NCBI RefSeq assembly: GCF_003711105.1 | Contig: NZ_CP023865.1 | Coordinates: 6,354,501 to 6,418,500 of the forward strand | Reading direction: 5' to 3' | DNA length: 64,000 bases | DNA from: Actinoplanes teichomyceticus ATCC 31121 | GTDB taxonomy: Bacteria > Actinomycetota > Actinomycetes > Mycobacteriales > Micromonosporaceae | Shown: positions 21,676 through 29,716 of the stretch, piece after piece | Layout of the letters: the number at the start of each line of letters is the position of its first letter | Numbering within the stretch: the stretch's first letter is position 1 | Notes under the pieces: generated by a model | Databases searched by the model: none | What the model saw: the letters and a program-made list of their open reading frames with translations, nothing else | Told to the model about the DNA's origin: nothing | Position numbers and translations under genes: made by a program

Positions 21676-23142
21676 ATGACGTTCCTGGATTCGATCAAGC
21701 GCGGGCTCACCGTGACCCTGGCAAGCAGTCTGATGGTGACGGCCATGTCGTCGACCGCGCGAGCCGAGGACGAGCCGACCGCCGGAACCCTGGCCATCTC
21801 GAACGCCCCCTGCGACGACGACGGCACCACGAGCACCGACAGTGCTCTCGCCGACCAGCTCAACGGGGTGCTGGAGAACAAACTCGACGGATACATGAAC
21901 GCCTACCGGGTGTCCTGCGCCCGGATGATCATCAAGGCGGTTCGTGAGCGTGGCATGGTACGCCGGGCGGCTGTCATCGCGATCGACACCGCGATCGTCG
22001 AGACCGGACTGCAGAACCACGACCAGAAGGTGGACCACACCAGCCTCGGACTGTTCCAGCAGCAGGACCCCTGGGGCAGCGCCGCGGACCGCCTCGACCC
22101 GATCTGGGCCACCAACGCCTTCCTGAACAAGATGATCAAGCTGTACCCGAACAACACGTGGCAGAGCGCGCCCGTCGGCAAGGTGGCCCAGGACGTCCAG
22201 GTGTCCGCCTACCCGGAGCGCTACCCGGTCGAGGTCGCCGATGCCGGCCGGATCGTGGACGCGGTCTGGGACCACGCCCTCGACACCCGCCCGTACGACA
22301 GTTTCACCGGTGACGCCAAGGCCGACCTGATCGTGCACTCGGGCACGGACGTGGCGGTACGCCAGGGCAGCGGCAACGGCTTCGCCGACCTGGGCGTGGT
22401 CAGCTCCGGCTGGGGCCGCTTCCACGGCCTGCAGATCACCAACGGCATGGGCCGGCTCTACTTCGCCGACTACAACGCCGACCACCGCACCGACATGATC
22501 GTCCACAACGGCACCGACATCAGCGTCCGCCTCAACACCACCACCGGCTGGACCGACCTCGGCGTCGTCACCAGCGGATGGGGCCGCTTCCACGGCCTGC
22601 AGATCACCAACGGCATGGGCCGGCTCTACTTCGCCGACTACAACGCCGACGGCCGCGCCGACATGATCGTCCACAACGGCACCGACATCAGCGTCCGCCT
22701 CAACACCACCACCGGCTGGACCGACCTCGGCGTCATCAGCAGCGGATGGGGCCGCTTCCACGGCCTGCAGATCACCAACGGCATGGGCCGGCTCTACTTC
22801 GCCGACTACAACGCCGACGGCCGCGCCGACATGATCGTCCACAACGGCACCGACATCAGCGTCCGCCTCAACACCACCACCGGCTGGACCGACCTCGGCG
22901 TCATCACCAGCGGATGGGGCCGCTTCCACGGCCTGCAGATCACCAACGGCATGGGCCGGCTCTACTTCGCCGACATCGACGGCGACGGCCGCGCCGACAT
23001 GATCGTCCACAACGGCACCGACGTCTCCGTCCGGAAGAACACCCCCACCGGCTTCTCCGACCAAGGCGTCGTCACCACCGGCTGGGGCCGCTTCCACGGC
23101 CTCGACACCACCGACGGCATGGGCCGCCTCTACCTCGCCTGA
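21676..23142 (+). CDS. Secreted lysozyme-like protein with FG-GAP repeats
   Basis: 488 residues, GGAG upstream. A signal peptide (about 1-30, ending ARA-ED) leads a domain (about 60-195) with AAVIAIDTAIVETGLQN, TSLGLFQQQDPWGS and DPIWATNAFLNKM. These are the landmarks of the actinobacterial lysozyme-like/transglycosylase domain often seen beside peptidoglycan hydrolases; the Glu in VETGLQN would be catalytic. From RPYDSFTG the sequence is the same five-repeat FG-GAP tail as in the preceding gene. The pair likely attack peptidoglycan through two chemistries while sharing one targeting module, acquired by a recent duplication or gene conversion. Confidence 0.83.
   Translation: MTFLDSIKRGLTVTLASSLMVTAMSSTARAEDEPTAGTLAISNAPCDDDGTTSTDSALADQLNGVLENKLDGYMNAYRVSCARMIIKAVRERGMVRRAAVIAIDTAIVETGLQNHDQKVDHTSLGLFQQQDPWGSAADRLDPIWATNAFLNKMIKLYPNNTWQSAPVGKVAQDVQVSAYPERYPVEVADAGRIVDAVWDHALDTRPYDSFTGDAKADLIVHSGTDVAVRQGSGNGFADLGVVSSGWGRFHGLQITNGMGRLYFADYNADHRTDMIVHNGTDISVRLNTTTGWTDLGVVTSGWGRFHGLQITNGMGRLYFADYNADGRADMIVHNGTDISVRLNTTTGWTDLGVISSGWGRFHGLQITNGMGRLYFADYNADGRADMIVHNGTDISVRLNTTTGWTDLGVITSGWGRFHGLQITNGMGRLYFADIDGDGRADMIVHNGTDVSVRKNTPTGFSDQGVVTTGWGRFHGLDTTDGMGRLYLA
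22282..23142 (+). repeat. 861-bp FG-GAP tail block, copy 2
   Basis: Second copy of the block at 20706-21566, fused in frame to an unrelated catalytic domain. Similarity starts abruptly at GACACCCGCCCG and stops at the stop codon, as expected for gene conversion or a domain-swap duplication. Confidence 0.93.
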
Positions 23143-23158
23143 CCGACTCCACCGTCTC

Positions 23159-23197
23159 GTCCGGGTCCGCCGGGGCGCCTGCCCGGCGGGCCCGGAC
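23159..23197 (+). terminator. Strong hairpin after the lysozyme-like gene
   Basis: GTCCGGG plus CCGCCGGG pair with CCCGGCGG plus CCCGGAC around a 7-base loop, with one facing mismatch. It separates the wall-enzyme genes from the oxidoreductase pair. Confidence 0.75.
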
Positions 23198-23269
23198 GAC
23201 GTGGCGGCGCGGGCGAGCCGGCCGGGCGTGACTCCGGCATGTAACGATCATGGGGTTTACTCGTACCCC

Positions 23270-23869
23270 ATGGGCATCATCTCCCGGGGCTTCGGCGGCC
23301 GGCGGCGCGACTCCGCGCCCGACCTGCCGCCCGGCCAGTACCTGACACACGACTTCCCGGTGCTCTCCGCCGGTCCGACCCCACGCATCCCGCCGAACTC
23401 GTGGAACTTCACCATCACCACCGAGACCGGCGCCGAGCACACCTGGGACTGGGCGGCGTTCACCGCCCTGCCGGCCGAGGAGGTGACCCGGGACATCCAC
23501 TGCGTCACCAAGTGGTCCAAGCTGGGCACCACCTGGAAGGGCGTCGCGCTGGACACGCTCTTCGAGGAGGTGGAGACCGCCGCGGACTTCGTGATGGCGC
23601 ACAGCGCCGGCGGGTACACCACCAACGTGCCGCTCGACGACCTGCTCGACGGCAAGGCGTGGATCGCGTACGAGTTCGACGGCGAGCCGCTGCGCCCGGA
23701 GCACGGCGGTCCGGCCCGGCTGCTGATCCCGCACCTGTACTTCTGGAAGTCCGCCAAGTGGGTGCGCGGCCTGCGGATGATGCACGAGGACGAGCCCGGT
23801 TTCTGGGAGAGCGCCGGCTACCACATGTACGGCGACCCCTGGTCCGAGCAGCGCTACCACGGCGACTGA
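23270..23869 (+). CDS. Molybdopterin-dependent (sulfite oxidase-fold) protein
   Basis: 199 residues from the ATG at 23270. It is a compact version of the sulfite-oxidase/MsrP molybdopterin domain: WNFTITTETGAEHTWDW, then EEVTRDIHCVTKWSKLGTTWKG, whose Cys would ligate molybdenum, then HSAGGYTTNVPLDDLLDG, GGPARLLIPHLYFWKSAKWVRG and the ending FWESAGYHMYGDPW. No signal peptide is visible, so unlike MsrP it is probably cytoplasmic. The flavin reductase 4 bp downstream is the obvious electron donor. The electron acceptor substrate is unknown. Confidence 0.9.
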   Translation: MGIISRGFGGRRRDSAPDLPPGQYLTHDFPVLSAGPTPRIPPNSWNFTITTETGAEHTWDWAAFTALPAEEVTRDIHCVTKWSKLGTTWKGVALDTLFEEVETAADFVMAHSAGGYTTNVPLDDLLDGKAWIAYEFDGEPLRPEHGGPARLLIPHLYFWKSAKWVRGLRMMHEDEPGFWESAGYHMYGDPWSEQRYHGD

Positions 23870-23873
23870 GCGG

Positions 23874-24608
23874 ATGAGCACGCGGATGGGCTGGCGGGTC
23901 GCGACGGTGTCCGCGGCCCGCTGGGAGACCCCCACGGCACGCACCCTGACCCTCGAGGTGCCGGACTGGCCCGGCCACCTGCCCGGCCAGCACCTCGACC
24001 TGCGCCTGACCGCCGAGGACGGCTACTCGGCGCAGCGCAGCTACTCGATCGGCTCGGCGTGGCCGGGCACCGGCCCGGTGGAGATCACCGTGCAGCGCCT
24101 GGCCGACGGCGAGGTCTCGCCGTACCTGACCGACGTCGTCGAGGTGGGCGACCGGATCGAGCTGCGCGGCCCGATCGGCGGCTGGTTCGTCTGGCGGTCC
24201 ACCCGGCCGGCGCCGGTCCTGCTGGTCGCCGGCGGCTCCGGGGTGGTCCCGCTGATGTCGATGATCCGCCAGCGCGGCCAGGTCCGCGGCCGGCAGCCGT
24301 TCCGGCTGGTCTACTCGGTACGCGGCCCGGAGGACGCCTGCTACGCCGACGAGCTGCGCCGCCGGGTCCGCGACGACCCGGGCCTCGACGTCCACTTCGT
24401 CTACACCCGCCGGACCCCGGACGGCTGGCCCGCCCCGCCGAAGCGGATCGACGTCGCGGTCCTCAACACCCACGGATGGCCCCCGGAGTTCGCCCCGGAC
24501 GTGTTCGTCTGCGGCCCCACGCCGTTCGTCGAGACGGCCGCGGACATCCTCGTCGCGCTGGGGCACGACCCGGTGCGGGTGCGCACCGAGCGCTTCGGCG
24601 GCGCCTGA
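23874..24608 (+). CDS. Ferredoxin-reductase-type flavoprotein
   Basis: 244 residues, starting 4 bp after the molybdoprotein. An FAD-binding beta-barrel (RSYSIGSA, with the Arg-Ser-Tyr-Ser motif at about residue 57) is followed by an NAD(P) domain (VLLVAGGSGVVPLMSM, and VFVCGPTPFVETAADIL at the end). It would pass electrons from NAD(P)H via FAD to the molybdopterin protein encoded just upstream. No [2Fe-2S] domain is fused. A second ATG in frame at 23886 is possible. Confidence 0.9.
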   Translation: MSTRMGWRVATVSAARWETPTARTLTLEVPDWPGHLPGQHLDLRLTAEDGYSAQRSYSIGSAWPGTGPVEITVQRLADGEVSPYLTDVVEVGDRIELRGPIGGWFVWRSTRPAPVLLVAGGSGVVPLMSMIRQRGQVRGRQPFRLVYSVRGPEDACYADELRRRVRDDPGLDVHFVYTRRTPDGWPAPPKRIDVAVLNTHGWPPEFAPDVFVCGPTPFVETAADILVALGHDPVRVRTERFGGA

Positions 24609-24611
24609 ACG

Positions 24612-26675
24612 TCAGGGCCGCGCGGTGAGCGTGAACAGCGCGGCCTGCTCGGGGGCCAGCAGCGGGGGCGGCAGGCCCACCTCGGTCAGCACCCGGCCGG
24701 GCAGGGTGACCGCTCCCGCGGCCAGCCACGGCGGCGGCGCGTCCTGGACCGTGCGGGGCGGGTGGCCCAGCGGCCGTACCTCGTAGTCGCGCGCCTCATC
24801 GAGGCCGGGGAACCGCAGCGGCGGCGGCAGCGCGGCCGCCGGGGAGCCCACCGCGACCAGCGCGAACACCGCCGCGGAGCGGTCCTGGGCGACCACGCCG
24901 TGGACCAGGTGCGCCGGGTCCGGCGAGTCGGCGCGGACCACGACGCCGGAGTGCAGCAGCGCTCGTAGCCGCTTGTACTTCGCGGTCCAGGCGGCGATCC
25001 GGGCCCGGTCCCCGGCGGACGCCCGGGAGACGTCCCACTCGATGCCGGCGTGGCCGAACAGGGCCGTGGCGAGACGGAAACCCAGGGCCGACGTACGCCC
25101 GGTGACATGCGCCGTGCCCGCGCCGAGGTGACCGCCGAGGAACTCCGGCGGGATGAGCACCCCGGTCCAGCGCTGGATGTGCTGGCGGTCGAGCGGATCG
25201 TTGGTGTCCGAGGTCCAGAACCGGTCGACGTGCTCGCACATGCCGAGGTCGATGCGGGCCCCGCCGGACGCGCAGCTCTCGATCTCCAGGTCGGGGAAGG
25301 CCGCGCGCAGGGCGGCCAGCAGCCGGTAGACCGCGGCCGTCTGCCGGTGTGCGGCGCCGGCTTCCAGCAGGTCCCGGTTGTGGTCCCATTTGAGGAAGGC
25401 GATCGGGTACTCGGTGAGCAGGTCGGTCAGCCGGCCCAGGACGTGACCGAACGCGCCGGGGTCGGCCAGGTTCAGCACCCGCTGGTGGCGCCAGGTCGGG
25501 GCGGACGGCGCGCCGAGGATCCAGGAGGGGTGCGCGCGGGCCAGGGCCGAGTCCGGGCTGACCATCTCCGGCTCGACCCACAGCCCGAAGTCCATCCCGG
25601 CCGCGTGCACCCGGGCGATCAACGGGTGCAGGCCGTCCGGCCAGACCTGCGGGTCGACGGACCAGTCGCCGAGCGCGCGCCGGTCGTCGCGGCGCCCGGT
25701 GAACCACCCGTCGTCCAGCACGAACCGCTCCACGCCCACCTCGGCGGCCACGTCGACCAGCCGGGACAGCACCGCCGCGTCGTGGTCGAAGTACACCGCC
25801 TCCCAGGTGTTCAGCACGACCGGCCGGGGCCGGGACGGGCCCCGGCGGGCCCGGATCCACGGGTGCAGACGGTCGGACAGGCCGTCGATGCCGGTGCCGG
25901 AGAAGACCGCGACCGCCCACGGCGTACGGTACGTTCCGCCCGGCGCCAGCCGGATCTCGCCGGGCGCGAACAGCTCGCCGGCGCCGATCAGCGCGGGCCC
26001 GAGCGCGGAGCGCTCCGCCCAGATCCGCTTGTCCCCGCTCCACGCCAGGTGCAGCGCCCAGACCCGGCCGGCGCGGAAGGAGAACCCGGGTTCGCCGGCC
26101 ATGAGCAGGAACGCGTCGTCGTGGCCGGGCCGCCCGTGCCGGCTCTCCCGGCTCCACACCCCGTGCCGCAGCGCGGACCGTTGCGGGCGCCGCTCGTGCG
26201 CCCACAGGCCGGTGAAGTCGAGCAGCTCGCCCGCTTCGGCCGGGATGGGCAGCACGACGTCCAGGGCGGTCAGCTCGAAGACGCCCGGCCCGTGATTGGT
26301 CACGGCGTGCCGGATGCGCAGCACGCCCTGGGGCGACAACTCGATCTCGGTGGTGACGTGCAGGCCGCCGTCCGGGCTCTGCGAGCGTACCGAAATGGTG
26401 TCATCGACGGCCCGGACCTCGGCGGTCCGCAACGCTGCGACCGGTGTGCCGTCGCGGTGCCCGGCCAGGGCGGGCCGGCCGCTCCAGCCCTCGCCGAGGG
26501 TGGGCAGCAGCGACAGCCGCAGCGGCACGTCGAGCGAGCTCGGCGGGACCGCCGGGGTCCGGCTGGCGGCGAAGCCGTCGGGCAGCTCGCCGAGGTCGGG
26601 GCCCCAGTGCAGGACGGCGCCGCGGGCGTCCAGCACGAGGCCGGCGCCCGCGGCGCGCAGGTGGTGCACGGTCAT
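24612..26675 (-). CDS. Alpha-galactosidase (GH36)
   Basis: 687 residues. Motifs run in GH36 order: WEAVYFDHD, RFVLDDGWFTGRRDD, GLWVEPEMVSPDS, FLKWDHNRDL (nucleophile Asp in KWDxNR), ESCASGGARIDLGM and FWTSDTNDPLDRQHIQRW (acid/base Asp in SDTND). It hydrolyses terminal alpha-galactose from oligosaccharides such as melibiose or raffinose. No signal peptide is present, so it works on imported sugars. Its ATG overlaps the upstream binding-protein stop by ATGA, making it the last gene of the galactoside operon. Three bases separate it from the convergent reductase gene. Confidence 0.93.
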   Translation of the reverse strand: MTVHHLRAAGAGLVLDARGAVLHWGPDLGELPDGFAASRTPAVPPSSLDVPLRLSLLPTLGEGWSGRPALAGHRDGTPVAALRTAEVRAVDDTISVRSQSPDGGLHVTTEIELSPQGVLRIRHAVTNHGPGVFELTALDVVLPIPAEAGELLDFTGLWAHERRPQRSALRHGVWSRESRHGRPGHDDAFLLMAGEPGFSFRAGRVWALHLAWSGDKRIWAERSALGPALIGAGELFAPGEIRLAPGGTYRTPWAVAVFSGTGIDGLSDRLHPWIRARRGPSRPRPVVLNTWEAVYFDHDAAVLSRLVDVAAEVGVERFVLDDGWFTGRRDDRRALGDWSVDPQVWPDGLHPLIARVHAAGMDFGLWVEPEMVSPDSALARAHPSWILGAPSAPTWRHQRVLNLADPGAFGHVLGRLTDLLTEYPIAFLKWDHNRDLLEAGAAHRQTAAVYRLLAALRAAFPDLEIESCASGGARIDLGMCEHVDRFWTSDTNDPLDRQHIQRWTGVLIPPEFLGGHLGAGTAHVTGRTSALGFRLATALFGHAGIEWDVSRASAGDRARIAAWTAKYKRLRALLHSGVVVRADSPDPAHLVHGVVAQDRSAAVFALVAVGSPAAALPPPLRFPGLDEARDYEVRPLGHPPRTVQDAPPPWLAAGAVTLPGRVLTEVGLPPPLLAPEQAALFTLTARP

Positions 26676-27994
26676 TCGGCGACCGGGATGCTCTGCGACT
26701 TGAGGTTCTCGATCGTGGTGGTCTGCGCCTTCTTCAACGCGTCGAGCAGGGTGCCGTCGCCGGAGACGGCGGCCTTGAACCCGTCGGAGGCGGCGGTGTA
26801 GGTGGAGGTCATCGTCGGGCCCCAGGTGAAGTCGGGGGTGACCTGTGTGGATGCCTCGGCGAAGACGTCGTAGATCTTCTGGCCGCCGTAGAACTCGACG
26901 CCCTTGGCGAGCGCCGGCAGGCGCGCGCCGTCCCTGGTCGCCGGGTACAGGTTCGCCTTCTCGTTGAGCAGCGTGAGCGCCTCCTGCGAGGTGTTCAGCC
27001 AGATCGCGAACTGGGCCGCCTCGTACGGGTGCTTCGCGCCCTTGAACACCGCGGTGGACGAGCCACCCCAGTTGCCGGCGGCCCTACCGCCCGCGGTCCA
27101 CTGCGGCATCGGGGCGACCGCCCACTTACCGGACGTGTCCGGTGCGCCGGAGGAGATCGAGTTGGCTCCCCAGACGGCGGACACCCAGGTCCAGGCCTGC
27201 CCCTTGTTGTAGGCGTTGTCCCACTCGGTGGTCCACGGCGGCACCGCGGAGACCAGGTTCCGGCTGATCAGGTCCTGCCAGTACCCGGCCACCCGGGTGG
27301 TCGCCTGGTCCTGAAGGTTCACGGTCCACCTGGTGCCGTCGTTGCCGAACCAGCGGCCGCCCGCCTGCCAGACCAGCCCGGCGAACTGGTTGATGTCGCT
27401 CTGCGAGAAGTTGGTGATGTAGCCGCCGGCGGCCTTCACCTTCTCCGCGGCCTTCGCGTACTCCTCCCAGGTGGCGGGGACCGCGATGCCGTTCTTCTCG
27501 AACAGGTCCTTGCGGTAGAACAGCGCCATCGGGCCGGCGTCCTGCGGTACGCCGTACACCGCGTTCTGCTCGCCGAAGGTGACCTGGTTCCAGGTCCAGT
27601 CGACGAACAGGTCCTTGGCGTCGGTCACCGGCTTGCAGCCGGCCAGGTTCGTCAGGCCGTCCTGGACCCGGAAGCCGGGCAGCGCGTCGTACTCGATCTG
27701 GCCCAGGTCCGGGGCGTTGCCGGCCTTGAGCTGGTTGAAGAAGTTCTGGTACGTCCCGCCGTTGCCGTTCGGGCCGGTCTGCACCTTGACCTGGATGTCC
27801 GGGTGCGCGTCGTTCCACACCTTCACGACCTGCTCGATGTTCGGGATCCACGAGGTGTAGGTGAGCGTGACCGGGCCGCTCGCCGGGGCGCAGCCGGCCG
27901 CCGCGGCGGTGGTGGTGCCGTCGTCGCTCGCCGACGAGCAGGCGGTCAGCGCCAGTGTGGCGCTCAGCAGCGGGCCGAGCAGTTTCTTCGTCAT
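26672..27994 (-). CDS. Sugar ABC transporter substrate-binding lipoprotein
   Basis: 440 residues from the ATG at 27994 (GGAG 12 nt upstream; an ATG at 28006 directly abuts that site). A lipoprotein signal ends in LTAC, whose Cys would be lipidated. The rest is a type 1 extracellular solute-binding protein: LTYTSWIPNIEQVVKVWND at the start, APDLGQIEYDALPGF, YGVPQDAGPMALFYRKDLFEKNG in the hinge, then Trp-rich ligand-binding stretches. It serves the two permeases encoded upstream in the operon (CUT1 family, no ATPase gene here; a shared MsiK-like ATPase is usual). The ligand is probably a galactoside. Confidence 0.92.
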   Translation of the reverse strand: MTKKLLGPLLSATLALTACSSASDDGTTTAAAAGCAPASGPVTLTYTSWIPNIEQVVKVWNDAHPDIQVKVQTGPNGNGGTYQNFFNQLKAGNAPDLGQIEYDALPGFRVQDGLTNLAGCKPVTDAKDLFVDWTWNQVTFGEQNAVYGVPQDAGPMALFYRKDLFEKNGIAVPATWEEYAKAAEKVKAAGGYITNFSQSDINQFAGLVWQAGGRWFGNDGTRWTVNLQDQATTRVAGYWQDLISRNLVSAVPPWTTEWDNAYNKGQAWTWVSAVWGANSISSGAPDTSGKWAVAPMPQWTAGGRAAGNWGGSSTAVFKGAKHPYEAAQFAIWLNTSQEALTLLNEKANLYPATRDGARLPALAKGVEFYGGQKIYDVFAEASTQVTPDFTWGPTMTSTYTAASDGFKAAVSGDGTLLDALKKAQTTTIENLKSQSIPVAE

Positions 27995-28031
27995 TGAAGG
28001 ATTCATCTCCAAAAGGCGGGAGGAAGGGGCG

Positions 28032-28859
28032 TTACTTGACCGAGCCGGTGCCGAGACCGCTGCGCCAGAAACGCTGGAGCAGCAGGAACGCGACCACCAG
28101 CGGGACGATCGAGACCAGGGCGCCGGTGAGCACCAGCATCCGCAGCTCGGGGAGCTGGTTGACCTGGGTGTTCCAGGTGTACAGGCCGAGCGTCACCGGG
28201 AACAGCCGCTCGTCGCCGAGCATGATCAGCGGCAGTAGGAAGTTGTTCCACACCGCGACGAAGTGGAACAGGAAGATGGTGACCAGGGCCGGGAACATCA
28301 GCTTGCCGGAGACCGTGAAGAACGTCCGCACCTCGCCGGAACCGTCCAGCCGGGCCGCCTCCAGCAGCTCGTCCGGGACGCTCGCGGTGGCGTAGATGCG
28401 GGCCAGGTACACCCCGAACGGGTTGACCAGGCTCGGCAGGAAGACCGACCAGAAGGTGTTGGTCGCCTCCACCTGCGAGAAGATCAGGAACAGCGGGAGC
28501 GCCAGCGCGGTGGCCGGCACCAGGACCCCGCCGAGCACCACGTTGAAGATCAGCTCCCGGCCGGGGAACCGGTACTTGGCCAGGGCGTACCCGCACATCG
28601 CGGCCAGCAGGGTGCCGAGCAGGGCGGCGCCGCCGGTGTAGACCACGCTGTTGGCCATCCAGCGCAGGAAGACCCCGTCGCGGTAGCTGAACAGCTCGTG
28701 CAGGTTCTCACCGAGGTGCAGGTCGGCGAACCAGAGCGGCGCCGTGCCGGAGAAGTCGCCCCGGGACTTGGTCGCGCCGACGACCAGCCACCAGATCGGC
28801 ACCAGGAAGTAGAGCGTGCAGATGCCCATCACGCTCATGGCGGCGGCTCTGCTCTTCAC
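28032..28859 (-). CDS. Sugar ABC transporter permease (MalG type)
   Basis: 275 residues with six membrane helices; the first is MGICTLYFLVPIWWLVVGA. The cytoplasmic coupling loop reads VPDELLEAARLDGSGEVRTFF, the EAA motif of binding-protein-dependent permeases. It starts with GTG overlapping the preceding permease stop (GTGA) and lies 37 bp ahead of the binding-protein gene. It pairs with the MalF-type permease to form the channel. Confidence 0.93.
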   Translation of the reverse strand: MKSRAAAMSVMGICTLYFLVPIWWLVVGATKSRGDFSGTAPLWFADLHLGENLHELFSYRDGVFLRWMANSVVYTGGAALLGTLLAAMCGYALAKYRFPGRELIFNVVLGGVLVPATALALPLFLIFSQVEATNTFWSVFLPSLVNPFGVYLARIYATASVPDELLEAARLDGSGEVRTFFTVSGKLMFPALVTIFLFHFVAVWNNFLLPLIMLGDERLFPVTLGLYTWNTQVNQLPELRMLVLTGALVSIVPLVVAFLLLQRFWRSGLGTGSVK

Positions 28860-29716
28860 CGGTCACCTCCGCGCTGGGTGAACTTGAGGAACGTGAAGGA
28901 CAGGACGAACGTCGCCAGCGCCAGCACCACGGAGAACGCGGCGGCGAGAGAGAAGTTCGGGATGGACGAGGTGGAGTAGACCGTCAGGTTGGGGGTGTAC
29001 GTGCTGGACACCGCGGAGCTGAAGGTGCGGAACACCTGCGGTTCGGCGAGCAGCTGGAGGGTGCCGATGATGGAGAACACCGTGGTCAGCACGATCGCCG
29101 GCATCACCAGCGGGATCTTGATGGACCAGGCGGTGCGCCACGCTCCGGCGCCGTCGAGGGTGGCCGCCTCGTAGATCTCCGGCGGGACGGCCAGCAGGGC
29201 GGAGTAGATGATCAGCATGTTGTAGCCGACGTAGACCCAGGTCACCACGTTGGCCATGGCCCAGAGCACCAGGTCGGCGGAGAGCAGGTCCCAGGAGCTG
29301 GTGATCGCGGTGAACGGGGACAGGTTCGGCGAGTACAGGAAGCCCCACATGATCGCGGCGAGCACCCCCGGCACCGCGTACGGCACGAAGAACGCCAGCC
29401 GGAAGAACCGCCGCCCCCGGACCAGGCCGGAGTCGAGCAGCAGGGCGAGCAGCAGCGCCAGCCCGAGCATGACCGGGACCTGCACCACGCCGAACAGCAG
29501 GACCCGGCCGACCGACTCCCAGAACGGGCCGTTCTGGAACACCCGCCGGTACTGTTCCAGCCCGCCGAAGACCTCCCGGGCCGGGCCGAACGTGCCGGTG
29601 CGGGCCACCGTGTACAGCGACTGCTTGATCGCGTAGCCGATCGGGGCCAGGTAGAAGGCGAGGAAGAGCAGCCCGAACGGCGCGATGAAGACGAGCAGGT
29701 GCTTCTTGCGGGTCAC
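28856..29716 (-). CDS. Sugar ABC transporter permease (MalF type)
   Basis: 286 residues, GTG start overlapping the GH42 stop by GTGA, with GGAGGGGGAG upstream. Six membrane helices begin with LLVFIAPFGLLFLAFYLAP. The EAA-type loop is VPPEIYEAATLDGAGAWRTAW. A large periplasmic stretch between helices 1 and 2 (TVARTGTFGPAREVFGGLEQYRRVF) is typical of MalF-side permeases. It partners with the next gene's product. Confidence 0.93.
   Translation of the reverse strand: MTRKKHLLVFIAPFGLLFLAFYLAPIGYAIKQSLYTVARTGTFGPAREVFGGLEQYRRVFQNGPFWESVGRVLLFGVVQVPVMLGLALLLALLLDSGLVRGRRFFRLAFFVPYAVPGVLAAIMWGFLYSPNLSPFTAITSSWDLLSADLVLWAMANVVTWVYVGYNMLIIYSALLAVPPEIYEAATLDGAGAWRTAWSIKIPLVMPAIVLTTVFSIIGTLQLLAEPQVFRTFSSAVSSTYTPNLTVYSTSSIPNFSLAAAFSVVLALATFVLSFTFLKFTQRGGDR

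Noticed and set aside
21589..23097. Minus-strand frames across the FG-GAP repeats
   Set aside because: They repeat with the plus-strand tandem units and are periodic Val/Gly/Ala/Asp strings; artefacts of the repeat.
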